DNA from: Adenanthera pavonina
Taxonomy: Eukaryota; Streptophyta; Magnoliopsida; Fabales; Fabaceae
Length of the DNA stretch: 64,000 nucleotides
Direction: 5' to 3'
NCBI GenBank assembly: GCA_026686845.1
Contig: JAIVEN010000024.1
Location: 5,319,501 to 5,383,500 of the forward strand
The notes under the pieces are model-generated. The model had not been told where the DNA came from, searched no databases, and saw only the letters and a list, made by a program, of their open reading frames with translations. The position numbers were made by a program, and so were the translations under genes. Positions 35,602-47,781 of this stretch are shown here, one piece after another (within the stretch, counting starts at the first letter, position 1; each line of letters opens with the position of its first letter).

Positions 35602-35702
35602 TTTTCTATGAACCAAAAATAGTCTTTTGATGGAACCATTCTCTTCCTTTCTTTCTCTTTTTCCATTTTCCTCAAGATGACTCATTGCTACCAAACATGG
35701 TC
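35522..35702. mobile_element. Small MITE inserted in the LINE
   Basis: A 181-bp segment with imperfect inverted ends (GGCTAAGTTTGGTACACATG and, reverse-complemented, GACCATGTTTGGTAGCAATG), flanked by ATA on both sides. Removing it and one ATA rejoins the LINE reading frame (TRDGLF to IRFHLT), which confirms the boundaries. The truncated left part of a second copy ends copy 1 of the tandem duplication (34865-34945). Confidence 0.7.
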
Positions 35703-36250
35703 ATAAGATTCCATCTAACTAAAAGAGGTGTTCTAGCAAATAATACCTGTGCATATGACTGCAATGAAGAGGAGTCATCTATTCACGTTTTGCATGACTA
35801 CTACTAGGTAAGAAAGATTGGGCATCAATTTGATCTTCCCCACAAGCTGCAATTTTTCAACAATCTTACTCTCCAAGGATGGCTCAGCTAGAACTCTGAG
35901 CATAATCCTGGTAATAATGATTCAAACTCTATTTCTTGGGGAATGGGTTAATGGATTTGGTCGTTATATATCTGGATTTTTATCCTAGCACAACTGCTGA
36001 GTTACTTTCCATTTATTGGGGTTTAATAACATGCAAAAACCTAAAGCTTGGAAGAGTCAAAATTTATAGCACTTGAAGCTTTGAACTTGATTTTTATAGC
36101 AATTCAAAAGATTGTAGCTGAAAATTGGGATTTGAAGCTATACTATTCACAATGGAAGGCCATATCTGCCACAGATTGAATGGCAAGGAATGCATTTAGG
36201 CTTGACTGGAATATTTATCTATAAAAAGTCACTTTATTCCTTTATACCTT

Positions 36251-36484
36251 TGTTTGGTTCGGGGAATTTTAGAGGTAAGGGAGGGGGAGGAAATTCTTTA
36301 TCTTTTTTCTTTTTCAGACAAAACAAGGGAAAGTAAGTATTTTTTTTCTCCAATTTCTTCCTCTTTTTTATGTCTAAGGATGGGAGGAAAAGTGCTCCAT
36401 TTTCTTATTTGGTTTAAGGAAAAAATAGAATGCAAAATTTTCTCTTCTTTACCCTTTTCTCTGAAATCCCTTGAATCAATGTTG
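36251..36484. mobile_element. Possible MITE with G-rich/C-rich ends
   Basis: GTTTGGTTCGGGGAATTTTAG at the left and, reverse-complemented, a related ATTGATTCAAGGGATTTCAG at the right are imperfect inverted repeats. No clear target duplication was found. It lies in what may be the 3' untranslated part of the LINE. Confidence 0.35.
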
Positions 36485-36925
36485 TTTTTTTGGGTCAAAT
36501 ATATTGAATCTAATACTAGTATGAAGAGTCATTAGGCCTTTTTAAGCTGGGCTTTGGTTTGTATTAAAAAAAATATTTTGCTTATTGGGTATTATTGACC
36601 TCACCCTCACACCCAAATCATTTTGTCTTTCTTCTACTTTCCAATTAAAGGACTTTATTGTTGTTAACTGTTTTTTACCCCAATGTTTTTTCCCTAAATT
36701 TTATAGTTGTTATTTTGTGTCTCTTATTTCTAGACCAAGGGTATCAATTTCTTGTATTCTACTTTCTAGTGTTTTGAAATTTAAAATTTCCATTTTATTC
36801 AGAAAATAAATCTATCAAGGAAGTAGCAAATAATCGTTGTTATGATTACAAATTATAATTATTATTTTTGTGTGCAATATATATTTTAACTTTTAACTAC
36901 AACAAATTTTAAACTTCTTAAAAGT
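36485..36925. other. Non-coding stretch, possibly LINE 3' tail
   Basis: No gene supported. It lies between the possible MITE and the next inverted-repeat element and may be the decayed 3' untranslated part of the LINE. Confidence 0.35.
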
Positions 36926-37532
36926 AATGTTTTAAAAATTGAATCGGGTATTGAACCGAAAATGTCATCAGGTCACAGTTTTTATGACTTAACTGATTAG
37001 ATCAGCTATCAAACTCGTGACAAAATAATTAAATAAAAATAATGTTATATATAATAATATATGTATAAAAATAAAAGATTAAATTGTTAAAAAAATAAAT
37101 TTAAGTAGTTTAAGTTTATAATAAGTTAAGAAACTCATGTGATAATAATATATGTTAATAATTTTAAGTAACATTAAAACATTTTAACATAACAACACTT
37201 CATAACTATAACATTATAAAATAACTACATAATGTAATGAAATTTTTCATTTTATAATTAATAATTTTAAAATAGAAAGAGAAATAGTGTTTTTACTTTC
37301 TAATAATTTTTATAATTAATAATTTTGGTAAAAAAATTAAATTTAGATTAAATTTTACATAATTTAAAAAATCATTTGATTATCTAAAAATTATTTCGGT
37401 TCTAGTTTAAAACTCGATCTAAAGTGGTCTAACCCCTAAAATGATTTAAAGTTAAAAAACGAGCTGTTATTATCTCCAAGTAACAATCCAATTGGTCTGT
37501 CCAGTTTAATCCGGCCCGATTTTCAAAACATT
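36926..37532. mobile_element. Second copy of the AATGTT inverted-repeat element family
   Basis: The left end AATGTTTTAAAAATTGAATC and the reverse-complemented right end AATGTTTTGAAAATCGGGCC are inverted repeats. The ends and the CCGG/AACCG subterminal motifs resemble those at 5177-6458. The flanks (TTCTTAAAAGT left, ATCTCAAAGT right) are similar but not identical, and both resemble the flanks of the other copy. This leaves the true duplication uncertain. Confidence 0.5.
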
Positions 37533-38050
37533 ATCTCAAAGTATACCGTCCAAATTATGAACTTGTCATAATTAGAAATTATTATAAAAATTTACTCAAT
37601 ATTAATTTTTTATTTCCCTTCTGTTTTAACTGAACGGTTACTCTGTAAGCTTTATTTTTCCATGAAACGAAAGGACTTTTGCTATGAACATGTTAGTATT
37701 ACAGATCTATTTACTGAAATTTTAAATTAAAAAATGTCCATTCAGAAATAAAATATAACTTAATAAAACGCCCTAAAATGAAGACAACGGCAACAAGAAG
37801 AAAAGAAAATTTAAAATAGCAATCCCTCACCATAAAAGAAAATCAAAAGAAAATTGAAATTTTTATGAAAAACAAAAAAGGCAATAAACCTAAATAATAT
37901 GCAATCTAATTCAATTTTGGAAAGAAAGGATTTTTTTTGTCAACGAAAGAAAAAAGAGGCTACAGAAACGACTATAGAAAGGCAATCCTGCAAAGATATT
38001 TCTCATCCAGATGGGACAAAACGACACAACTCAAATCGTTTCTTCTTGTT
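37533..38050. other. Upstream region of the CCCH gene
   Basis: AT-rich promoter-side sequence. I cannot place a TATA box with confidence. Confidence 0.4.
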
Positions 38051-38134
38051 CGCTACTTCAGAGCTCCATCTCTTGAAAGGCTTGGGCATGGCAAAATCAC
38101 GCGCTTCTTTCTGCTCCCGTCAATGTGATCAACT

Positions 38135-38227
38135 CTAGGGTTTCTCTCTGGACTCTCTGCTATTGCTAATTTGTGAGTCCTCTCAATCTTACTCTACTTT
38201 TGTCCGCCGATGTATAATCTAGGGTTT
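38135..38227 (+). promoter_or_regulatory. Two telo-box motifs in the leader of the CCCH gene
   Basis: CTAGGGTTT occurs at 38135-38143 and at 38219-38227. The reverse complement AAACCCTAG is the plant telo-box, frequent near transcription starts of housekeeping and RNA-metabolism genes. The first lies in the probable 5' leader exon, just before a GTGAGT donor at 38173, and the second is in the following intron. Confidence 0.5.
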
Positions 38228-38616
38228 ACGACATTCTCTCTTCTTTGTCGATATTTATCCCCGTGGAAATGTTGTTTAGACTTCTCAAACTGTGTGGCTT
38301 TGTAGGGTTGCATGCCCTTTCATTTCTAATTTTAAGGTTTTATCCATGTGTAATGCAATTACGGTTTCTGCAGTGTTTCTTTGATTGGGGTAGACTGGTT
38401 TATCGTATTTCAGTGTGTATCTTTCGTTTTCCAGAATTTAATTTAAATATTTGATTATTGAGGTAACCATAATGCCTCTTGTAATTTTTTCTTGGCCATT
38501 TCAATGTGCTACCACCCGGACAATGAAAAATCTGTTTGGATAAGCAAGCTTATGAATTATGATACTACTAGCTGGTTAGTTTTGATGTTTTTAAAATCGC
38601 CACTTATGTCTTGCAG

Positions 38617-38662
38617 GGTCTTCACATGGAAGACTGGGCACCCTTACTAGATTTTCCCTTCT
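38617..38662 (+). other. Candidate 5' leader exon with upstream ORF
   Basis: A TTGCAG acceptor precedes 38617 and a GTGAGT donor follows 38662. The 46-bp segment contains ATG at 38626 with the frame MEDWAPLLDFPF, which would end shortly after joining the next exon. Joining to an acceptor before 41855 would create a TAG at the junction. Joining to an acceptor before 41839 would end at the TGA that overlaps the main ATG. This is inferred from splice signals only. Confidence 0.4.
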
Positions 38663-41600
38663 GTGAGTATTGTACCTTAGCCTAGGGTAGCATGAAACAG
38701 GAACCACTGAAATTATGATGGAGTCTGATAAAATTTGTTAGTTTCAGAATAATAGTAAAAGAAAGCAAGCCCCCTTTTGTATCCCATCCCTTCCTCTTGT
38801 TTTCTCTTTGATTTGCTTCTAGTGAAACATTTCCTTCCTTTTCTGTTCTAGGATTTGAGGGAAGAATCTAAAATTCTGAAAATTACTATGGCATACAATA
38901 TGCACAATTTTGATGTAGCCTTTGATTGTGATTTTGATTTTATTCTTTTGTAGTTCTTATTTGGGCACCCTTATCTATACATGAACTTTTGATGGTAGGG
39001 GTATAGTGTCTCTTGGATATATGTAGTCTTGTTTAGCCTTGATCCGAGTGTGAAGTCAATTTATATGCTAGAGTTTCCCAAAGGTTATTCAACTGAGATT
39101 GATGGAAGAAGATTTATATGGTCACTCGTACCTATTGACCATATCATTACTTCTTTAGGGTTTCATATATATTCCCACCTTGATTGTCTAGATGATAAGA
39201 CATTAGGTAGTAGGCTAGGCACTTTCCTATGTGCTTTAGTTCTCTGTATCTCAGTAAGAGTACATTTTTCAAAGTACTAATATGAGATACAATTTTTCTG
39301 CAGTAATTTCATGTGATCAGTGCGTGAAGATGTTTCCAAGTTCATTCAAAGTAGCTGGTGTAAATATGTTTCAAATGGAATTTGGTCCCTCTACAAGAGC
39401 GATATTGGATATTTTACATTTTAAACAATCTATTTGGAATTTTTTCAGAGTGGAGATTATTTCAATATAATCTGAGATAGCAGCATAAACCGCAGGCTAG
39501 TTCAAGAACTGGAAAGGATGTGTCACCATATGTAATAAATTTTTACCACTAGTGCAAAATGTGCATCAAGAACAGGCATTGAAGAAAACCAATGCAATAG
39601 ACATTGCAGACAGATTTGATCTGCATTTGAGTGGCCAATTGTTGAGTGTTACAATTGTGGAAACTTTCTGCGATGAATGAATACAAGTGTTGTAAAGATG
39701 GTTTACAATTTACATTTTATATATATAAGGATTTGTAAGATTATTGGGAAGTTTGGAAGTGCTAGATTCTTTTGTTTGCTTGTTTGAAGATTCAAGGGAC
39801 TTTTGTTATCTTGCTGTCAAACATTACATTGAAATCATGCTTGGGTTGCTTTTCTGAAATATTGTACCCATAAGCTGCAAAAGAAGTGCTTTCCACTTCT
39901 GATATTTGCAGTTTGGTGGCCTTGCTAAAAGTTTCTTGTATTTATTGGGTCTAGGAATTAGTAGTAAAAATTACTATTAAGACATGAGTCATTTGTTTGC
40001 GTAGGGGTTCAAATGGGACTTATTTGAAAGCTAGTTGTATCAGCCTATTCTAGATTTTGAAGAACGTGCAACAGAGTTTCAAGTGCTTAGGTTTACCTAT
40101 GGCACATGTAATGTGAGTATTGTAAGGAACCTTTCTATGGATATAGGTGTCTTGATTCAATTACTTCTCTTCTTGGGTGACATGTCTTTCCTTGTTGGAA
40201 AAGTATGTTACATATTTTAAGAGGATGAGGGCTTAAGGATTTAAGTACAACACATAATGAAGGAGCCGTGTCCATGTCCATGACTCTAGGTCTGTGTCTG
40301 ATGCACCTCAACACTTAAGTTAGTACAAGACTTTTTAGATTTGGCTTTGTTGTAGTGTTCATGTCATGCCCCAAGTTCATGGTTGTGTCAGTGCTTCTCT
40401 GGTTTTGGATATTACACCCTTGCTTTGATTAAAAAAGAATTTCTAACCCAAATTTAGATTTTATATCAAATCTTTCTTGATTTTCTGCTTTCTCTGCTGT
40501 CAAGCAAATTGAAGAACACATAATCCTTACCTGAACATCAAAACTTCTCTTTCTATCTCTCTCTGTGTGCTGGGGGGAGGGGGTTGGGGAACGGTGGGAG
40601 GGTGTGAATTTACTACTTAGATTGCTAGAGTCTTGTTGAACTTTTCTTAAAACAAGTTGTAAAATATTTATGGCCCTCTAATTTTAATTCTAAAGCCAAT
40701 TATGACCCATCTTGTCATATATGTAGATGGACTTTTTTTGTGTGACAAAACATGCCATGCTCTTCCTATGTCTTGAATTTCTAGAAAAATAGTTTATCCT
40801 AGTTCGTTACATATTCCTACCTTATTTCCATCTGAAATTGGAGATGAAAAATTTTGTCCATGATGAAATGTGAATGACACACAAACAGTTGTCTTTTCTT
40901 CCTCCTTGTTATCATACCAACTAAATGTTTACTCATCCTTCAGGGTCTTGTTTTTACTCCTCTTACTCTTGATTTTTGCAAGAAATTCCATAAAAAAAAA
41001 AAAAGTTCTACTGGGAGGACTGTAAAATGGCCTTTAAAATAGTTATATTTGTGTATCTGCTTCTGGCAAAATATTCAGATAGTTGTTCCTTCAGTTTATT
41101 AATTCTGTGAATTCTGTATTTTAGATGGGCCATCTTGACGCGCTATGCTTGCTCTTTAGAATATAATTGTGGTATTAAATATCAATAACCTATCATATGG
41201 GGTCTGGCATGGGGAAGGAGATAGAAAGAGAATGTTCAATCAACCTAATGTAGACTCTGCAATCTGAGATATGTATTTGATTATTCAAGTCAAGTATGTG
41301 AAAATTATTCAAGGTTCCTCATGATCAATCATATTTGTAGAATTTTATAATTTTTTGGCCAGCAGCTTCTAGCTTGATATCATTAGATAGTTTCCTCAGC
41401 TCTCTTGGGTTTGATGGTAACACGTTTCTTTGCATCTGTCAATTTGTCAGAGAAATAGGGGAGCTCTTCTGAGTTGATTTCCCCCTTCTTTCCTTGTTTC
41501 TTTTTTCATGTGAATTCCCACTCATCCTGTTCAATATTCTTCCTCTCTCTTACTATATCTTTGTTTTGTCAGAAATGTGGTCAACTATATGTGACTTGTG

Positions 41601-41884
41601 TGATTGATGTGATCATGGATTAGGATCAATTTCAAAAGTGTCAGAATTTTGTTAGAGTTTTCTGCATTGTTACTTATATTGTAATATAAGATTTTTATTT
41701 AATAAATAGTTGTCAGCTGTTTTTTTTCCCATAACATGTTTTCTTACCTTGGTGAACCAAAACAGAAAAAGAAAGTAAAGAAAAATGAGTACAGATTCCT
41801 GGTTTTTGGTGATTTATATGTTGATGTTTCTAACCCAGCTCACTGCATTAATCAGAGCGAAGATATAAGGCTTTGGGAAGTGGG

Positions 41885-44800
41885 ATGAGTGCAAGTGGTA
41901 GAAAGCGCTCCTCAAAGTGGGATTTAAGAGATGAACTTGAGTTTGTGCCTGACAGTAAGCAATTGCGATCTGGGTGGTCATCTGCCAGTGTTGCAGGCAG
42001 CAATAGTTCGAAGTGGTCTTATTTGGAAGGGAATGATAAGCTAAAACCCAATTTCCGATTACCATTCAAAGAACCTTTTTCTGGAGGCAGAGTTTCTAAT
42101 AAGGATGATATCATGAATAAAGATTATAATAGAGATCTGGATGCCAAAATGGCATGGGACGCAGATGAAAGTTATGGCATGCAAATGTCTCCAGGGTTGG
42201 AGGAATGGAAACATAAGAGGCACAGTCGTTCCCCGAAAAATGGTTTGGATAGGACAGTCAGGTTTGATTCCCTACTCAGCATGTCTTTGCTAAGCTTCCT
42301 TAGTTAGATTGTTATGGAAAAAATCTACAAATAAAAAATTATATAATTTACAAATTTCCTAAAGTCTATCAACTTTGTTTATCCTTTCATCTTGTTCCAT
42401 GAAGCACTGCTATTCCAATGGAGGAGCTGTCTGCACTCAACCAAAACAGTCTGACACCTCTGAACAGAGTTGTTGGGAATAGAAAAATGCTTTGTGTTGA
42501 AATGCAAACTTACTTGAATTCCACTGTTGGATTAAAAGCTTGCGCCATATAGATTATGCTCATAAAATTGTGTTAGCTAGAAATTAATTTATGCTCTAAT
42601 AATATACCATGAGAATGATGTCATAATATACTTTTTTTGGGGGCAAGAATATGAATTCTAAATATAAAAAATTATTGACTACTGGATTTTTGACTTATCA
42701 ATGACCAATTTATTTGAAATTTGGTAGGAATGATCAACAGTTTATTAGTATGTTAACTCTCTCATTAGTGTCAAATAAGCCTGACTAGGAAAAGCTTCAA
42801 AACTGAAGTTTTTAGCTTTTTTCAAAAGATATTTGATATCAAAAGTACTTTTGAGATCTTGCAAATAAGGTGCATTCATGACCACGGTGCTATACTGTTG
42901 GTGTTTAGTTTTGTGTTATATCAATGTTGTGCTCAAAGAACATCTCTTTTTGAGTGTGTATTTTTATTTTTTGATTCTTTCTTTCAGTGACATCCATGAA
43001 CTTTTTTGACTTCTCTCTATTTGGGATCTTTGACAGTGAGGTAGTCATTGATTTGAGTTCATGTCACCCAAACACCCTTTCTCCTCCTAGCAATACTGTT
43101 TTGAATATATTGCTAATGGCATTGAGGGTCATTGTGATGTATTGGCTCTAATTTTTTGTGGATGCAGTTGCATTTATTGATTGCCTATCCTTTCTTTGGA
43201 TGTTTTCATATTTAGGAGCCGGAGCCGGAGCCGGAGCCCTGCCCATGGTTTTAGATGGGAATCAGGAGTCAATGACAGAAATAGGATGAGAGCTGGAGGA
43301 TTGCCACAACCATGTAGAGATTTTGCTATTGGGAAATGCAGAAGAGGCAGCCGTTGCTATTTTCTTCACCATGATAATCGAAATTATGAAGATGACTGGG
43401 ACAGTAGAAACAGGAAAGATGGACCTCCCAGATATTCTGCTTCCTATGAGAGTAGGGACTATTCTGCTAGGAGTGGAAGATCTAATGAGACTTGTATCAA
43501 TTTTGTACAAGGCAAGTGTAGAATGGGAGCATCTTGCAAGTATGTGCATCATAGCAATTCTGATGATATCAGCAAAGGAATTGTAGATGAATCAACTAGA
43601 GAGAGGGAATTTGATCGAAGGCGCAGAGAGAGTTCCTTTGAGCGGGGTGGTGGTCATGAGTCAAACCGCTTTAGTGATACTCCCTGCAAATTTTATGCAG
43701 CAGGAAATTGTCGCAATGGTAAATATTGCCGGTTTTCTCATGATAGGCATGCATCTAGGAGCCCAAATAGAAGATTAAGGGATGACAGGTGGGGTAACAA
43801 TCCAGGGGGAGATGAGGCATTGGATAGACCAAAAGGGAGTGACTCAGCTAGTCCTAGTAGAAGGCTGAAAGATGATAGATGGGGTCCAGATGGCAACATG
43901 GTTGATGTGGATAAAACGTGGGATGGTCCAAAACTGAATGATGCTGTTGCTGTCTTGGACACAGCAAAGCTGGGTGAAGATAAGAATGGAAATATGAGTG
44001 TTCCAGAACCTGGATTCACTGCCTGGCCCAGGAGTGATGGATGGGGCGATAATTTAGATGGCGACAAAGTGTATGCTGAGCCACCATTTGTGGGTGACGA
44101 GAAGGAAGCAGAGCAATGGAAGGCAGAAAATGCTGGTGCTACCATGGCTGTTCCCCAGTCAATTGGGACTGACAAATGGCTTGGTGATGCAGAAATGTCT
44201 CCTGATTGGAATTATGGGCGTGGATCTTCTGGGCATATTGAAGACAAGAGTGAACAGAATAAACATGGTTTGACCCAGGATGGCACATATTTAGCCACCT
44301 CTGAACTTCACAGATTACAAGTTACTCCAGGTAATTATCTGCTTGATGTTTTTGGGAATAGACATTTGTTTTTAAATAAACTTTGTGACATGGAAAACAA
44401 AAATTTTAAGCAGGATGTTGCTATTACATTGACATGTAATGATAGATTGACATTGAGGAATCTCCTGGTTCTCACATGGACAGTTTTTTCAATTCTGTCA
44501 GGACAAGGTTTCAATCAGACTGCTCAGAACGTAAATGCTTTGCATCCCTCTGGCTGTAATGTTGTTGGACAAAGTCAAGTGGCAGTCCCCGTTGTTTCTC
44601 CACATGGAGGGATAGCTGAAGCTATGCAGAACCAAGAAGCATCTTCTGTAAAAAATTACAGTGTCGATCCGAATATCATGGATGCAAGCTTATCGCTAGT
44701 TAGCACGAGAAATGCTGCAACTCAAAACATGGTGAGCAATGAACAGCTTGCTCATCTTAGCAGCCTCTCAGCCTCGCTGGTTCATTTCCTGGGAACAGGT

Positions 44801-46226
44801 CAGCAACGTCCTCAAATTTATGCTGCTATAAATTCTCATGATGTAAAGGACACATCCTCCCTAGCCAAAACTGAAGGGTTTGTTGAGACTGTTTCCAATG
44901 CATACATCAAGCCAGATCCTGCTGTTGGATCCCGGAAGCTGTATGATCTGATGTGTGATAGTATTGACCCAAGGAAGGCTGGTGCAGGTGGAATCACCCC
45001 ACCCTTTTCTCATAGCAAAACAATTTCTGATAATATAGAAATTCCATCAATATTGTCTGATTCAGGGGGACAAAATCTTGGTGATTCTGGTAAGAGTTCA
45101 GAAGAACAGCAAATTGGCAAGACTGACCATTTAATCCAGTTGCAGCCGGGTCAAAAAGTTGAAGTTAATAAGGAGAACAATGAAATGGCGGCTGAGGAAA
45201 GGCAAGATTCTCGAGCAGATGGTAGAAGTGCAAAAGATAATGGTCCTTTAGAGAATATGGACCAAAATGGGCCTGATGAAGCTAAGAAAACGAAGGATGT
45301 AAAGGGGACTCGTGCTTTTAAATTTGCACTGGTGGAGTTTGTTAAGGAGCTTCTGAAACCAACATGGAAAGAAGGTCAAATAAACAAAGAAGATTATAAA
45401 ACAATTGTGAAGAAAGTTGTTGATAAAGTAACTGGTACTATGCAGGGGGCTCATATCCCTCAGACACAAGAAAAAATTGATCACTATCTGTCAACTTCAA
45501 AAACAAAGCTTAACAAACTTGTACAGGTCAGTTCACTGGCATGTTGCTACATTTGTCTGATGGATTTCTAGTGGTCTTCCCCTTTTCTAGATGCATGTGA
45601 ATTTGGATTTGGAAACTTATTTGATTTTCTGTAAGGTTTTATTTGGCCACGATTTTCTATAAGGCTTAATTTGTATGTTCATAGAGCTTTTTGGAAAGTC
45701 TTTGAAGAAAATGAGTCAAAATCTTGAGCACAAGGTTGTGTACCTTCATGACATTTCTCATGTATAACTGACCATAAATTTTGGTCTCATCCTCATAAGA
45801 AGTAAAAGTAATTCTGGAAACCGATTTTTAACTTGAACAATTTTCTTGATTATTTCTTTTTGATTTCATAGTCTAATTATTTTGTTAATTAACAAATAAT
45901 CTCAGTAAAGTATTTCTTCACAGCATTAACATCCATGTTATCGAAATTTCCTGCTTCCAGTTGATTGTTGCGTGCTTGTACCTTACGTGATCTCTAATTT
46001 ATTTTGATCTTCGTGTTTGACCATTTTTCTTGCTGAGCGAGTAGCCATCCTATATTTGAAGTCAAAGTATCCTATTTAAGTAGTAGAGATCTATGGCAGT
46101 TTCTGAATCTTACATTTGTAATGGAGATGTTTTTCTTTTGTCAAAGTTATCTGTCAAGCTAATGATTAGTGATTACTCGTGCTTTTTTCGCTGCAGGCAT
46201 ATGTTGAAAAGGTTCAGAAGGCTTAG
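41885..46226 (+). CDS. Zinc finger CCCH domain protein (C3H38-like), four coding exons
   Basis: Joining 41885-42261, 43216-44330, 44502-45526 and 46197-46226 gives one frame of 848 residues, with GT/AG at every intron. The N-terminus MSASGRKRSSKWDLRDE is followed by an SR run (about residues 126-134). Three CX7CX5CX3H zinc fingers begin near residues 159, 219 and 283 (CRDFAIGKCRRGSRCYFLH and two similar). A long acidic/low-complexity middle follows. The C-terminal helical region (about 770-848, FALVEFVKELLKPTWKEG) resembles the SRI-type RNA polymerase II CTD-binding fold. The order matches Arabidopsis zinc finger CCCH domain-containing protein 38. CCCH plus RS suggests nuclear RNA binding or processing, which is inference. 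The 171-bp intron 44331-44501 has no stop and a length divisible by three, so retaining it would add 57 residues. The ATG at 41885 is chosen because no upstream ATG is in frame after the acceptor. Untranslated leader exons probably begin near 38.1 kb. Confidence 0.9.
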
Positions 46227-46640
46227 TGCCAGTATAGGAATTTGGCTATCTAGACCATCTTTTCTTAAATACATTATGCTAGGCGATATTATCAACCTTG
46301 TGTACTATATTTTCTGTACCTTCAGATTTTGTTTCTTCTCTGTTTGTAGTTGATGGTCGAATTGAGTTACCTTTTCAGCTCTTGCTTACAAACAAACTGG
46401 GATTATTTATTTTTATTTTCTGATCATTTCCCCCCTTCTTTTGGGAAAAATTATGGGTGTCTTTGTGATACCAGACATTAGTTTGCAACCTCAATATTAG
46501 GTCATGTGGAATTCATTGTAACCATACCTTAAGTATGAGGCCTTTTTGGTGCTTTCTTTTTTACATCCCCATAGTGGAAATGCCCCACGTGTGTCCTTTT
46601 TGAAACACATAAGGTGATTAGGGAATTATTACAAACAATC
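46227..46640. other. 3' untranslated and flanking sequence of the CCCH gene
   Basis: No coding signal follows the TAG at 46224-46226. The transcript end is probably within this stretch, but I cannot place the polyadenylation site. Confidence 0.5.
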
Positions 46641-46649
46641 CAAGTAGCA

Positions 46650-46950
46650 GGAATTTTTTAACAAATATTTCCTACAATTCATATTATAACATATTTTGTA
46701 TAATAAATTTTTTTCTTAAAATATAGGGTATTAAATATTTTTTTCCATTTTATCTATATTTAATGCTTCCATATTTCTCATTTTTAATTTTACAATGATA
46801 ATAGAATGATGTATTTAATAAAGATAAAATAGAAAATGTGATTATTTTTTATATTATTTCAAATGAAAAAATAATTTTTTTAATATGCGTATAATTGATA
46901 CAAAATGTTTTATAATATAAATCGGAAAAAGTATTTGGTATTTGATATTG
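46650..46950. mobile_element. Possible AT-rich inverted-repeat MITE
   Basis: ACAAATATTTCCTACAATTC..ATATTATAACATATTTTGTA at the left is mirrored at the right by, reverse-complemented, CCAAATACTTTTTCCGATTT..ATATTATAAAACATTTTGTA. The inverted arms are about 60 bp. Target duplications were not identified, so the boundaries are approximate. Confidence 0.45.
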
Positions 46951-47401
46951 TCAATGAATTTATATTCAAGTGTTATTGCTTCGAATGGAGATATCTATTT
47001 TAACCATATTTTTTTTATCATTTATAATATTTAAACTCTTGATTTTACTTTCACTTGTTCTAATATATGTTCTAACCATCATTAGAAATTAATTCTCATG
47101 ATTAATGATTCTTGTTTTCTATTAAACTCAGCTGCAACGTACCTACAGAACACGCACATACACATGGATGAAGCAATAAATGACCGTCACGGCACAATAA
47201 TGTCTGATAAATAAGAAGTTAAAGGACTGCAAAAAGACAGTAGAAACACATAAGGCCAGGCAGGGTTGTACGAGTAGGAGGGGAAATATGTTCATTGTTC
47301 ACTAGGAAGCAAAGTAAAATCTATGTACTTTGTTTTGCAAATCACTCATACGAAATCATGCAACAGTGTGGACTTCTGCTATACACAACTGCTATAAGAA
47401 A

Positions 47402-47781
47402 GGGACTTGTCTGAGTACACATGATGTGCGTGTTGCTTATGTGATAACACATGAGGCATTCATTTCTTGAAAATTTTAGGTTTTCATGAATTTTTTTTAA
47501 TCTTTATTAGATATTTTTACATCTCAATTGGAATTTTTAGGTCCAAATTGAAATTTTTCAGGTTATAACAACATAAATATTTCACCCCTATCATGAAATT
47601 GCAATTTCTTAAAAAAAAAAGTGGTGGTGATTCAGTACTTGCTGGACTTAATATGATACTTGTTGCACTTAATATGATGACACAAATGACAAAATCTTCA
47701 AGAAATGAATGCCTCATGTGTTGCCACATAAGCAATGTGCACATGGTACGTGAAGTGAGTCCACGCACTGAAACAGGTCCC
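47402..47781. mobile_element. Mutator-like MITE with long inverted repeats
   Basis: The 380-bp segment starts GGGACTTGTCTGAGTACACA and ends, reverse-complemented, GGGACCTGTTTCAGTGCGTG. The arms continue in imperfect pairing for roughly 90 bases, including a long shared TAACACATGAGGCATTCATT-like block. It is flanked by a perfect 9-bp duplication TATAAGAAA (47393-47401 and 47782-47790), the Mutator hallmark. The interior is AT-rich and non-coding. The transcript of either strand would form a long hairpin. Confidence 0.88.

Larger units (their letters stand above)
33960..36240 (+). pseudogene. LINE remnant: zf-RVT and RNase H tail, broken by inserts
   Basis: Fragments read in order on the + strand. 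NPPNVKRGPSMI (34067-34102) continues after the hAT insert as WRDPKDGNFSVKS and YGNDVWLKKSN (34688-34850). The latter is repeated at 35343-35510 by a tandem duplication. After a small MITE, RFHLTKRGVLANNTCAYDC and EEESSIHVLHD (35708-35810, the zf-RVT His/Cys region) and W..IWSLYIWIF follow. An RNase H-like part (ELLSIYWGLITCKNLKLGRV, about 35995-36055) follows, and finally MARNAFRLDWNIYL (36180-36222). These are hallmarks of the 3' end of plant L1-type LINE ORF2. Stops and frameshifts are frequent. Reverse transcriptase was not found upstream. Confidence 0.72.

Noticed and set aside
40560..40610. G-rich run (GGGGGGAGGGGGTTGGGG) as a regulatory quadruplex
   Set aside because: Single G-rich tract in a probable leader intron. 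No supporting conservation or context, so not listed as a feature.
41873..41884. Earlier TTG start for the CCCH protein
   Set aside because: TTG is not a usual plant start. The ATG at 41885 begins the conserved MSASGRKRSSKWDL sequence.
44331..44501. Treating this segment as normal coding sequence because it is open
   Set aside because: It has clear GT and AG borders with a pyrimidine-rich tract before the AG. Its residues break the flow of the protein, while joining 44330 to 44502 gives a smooth VTPGQGFNQ.
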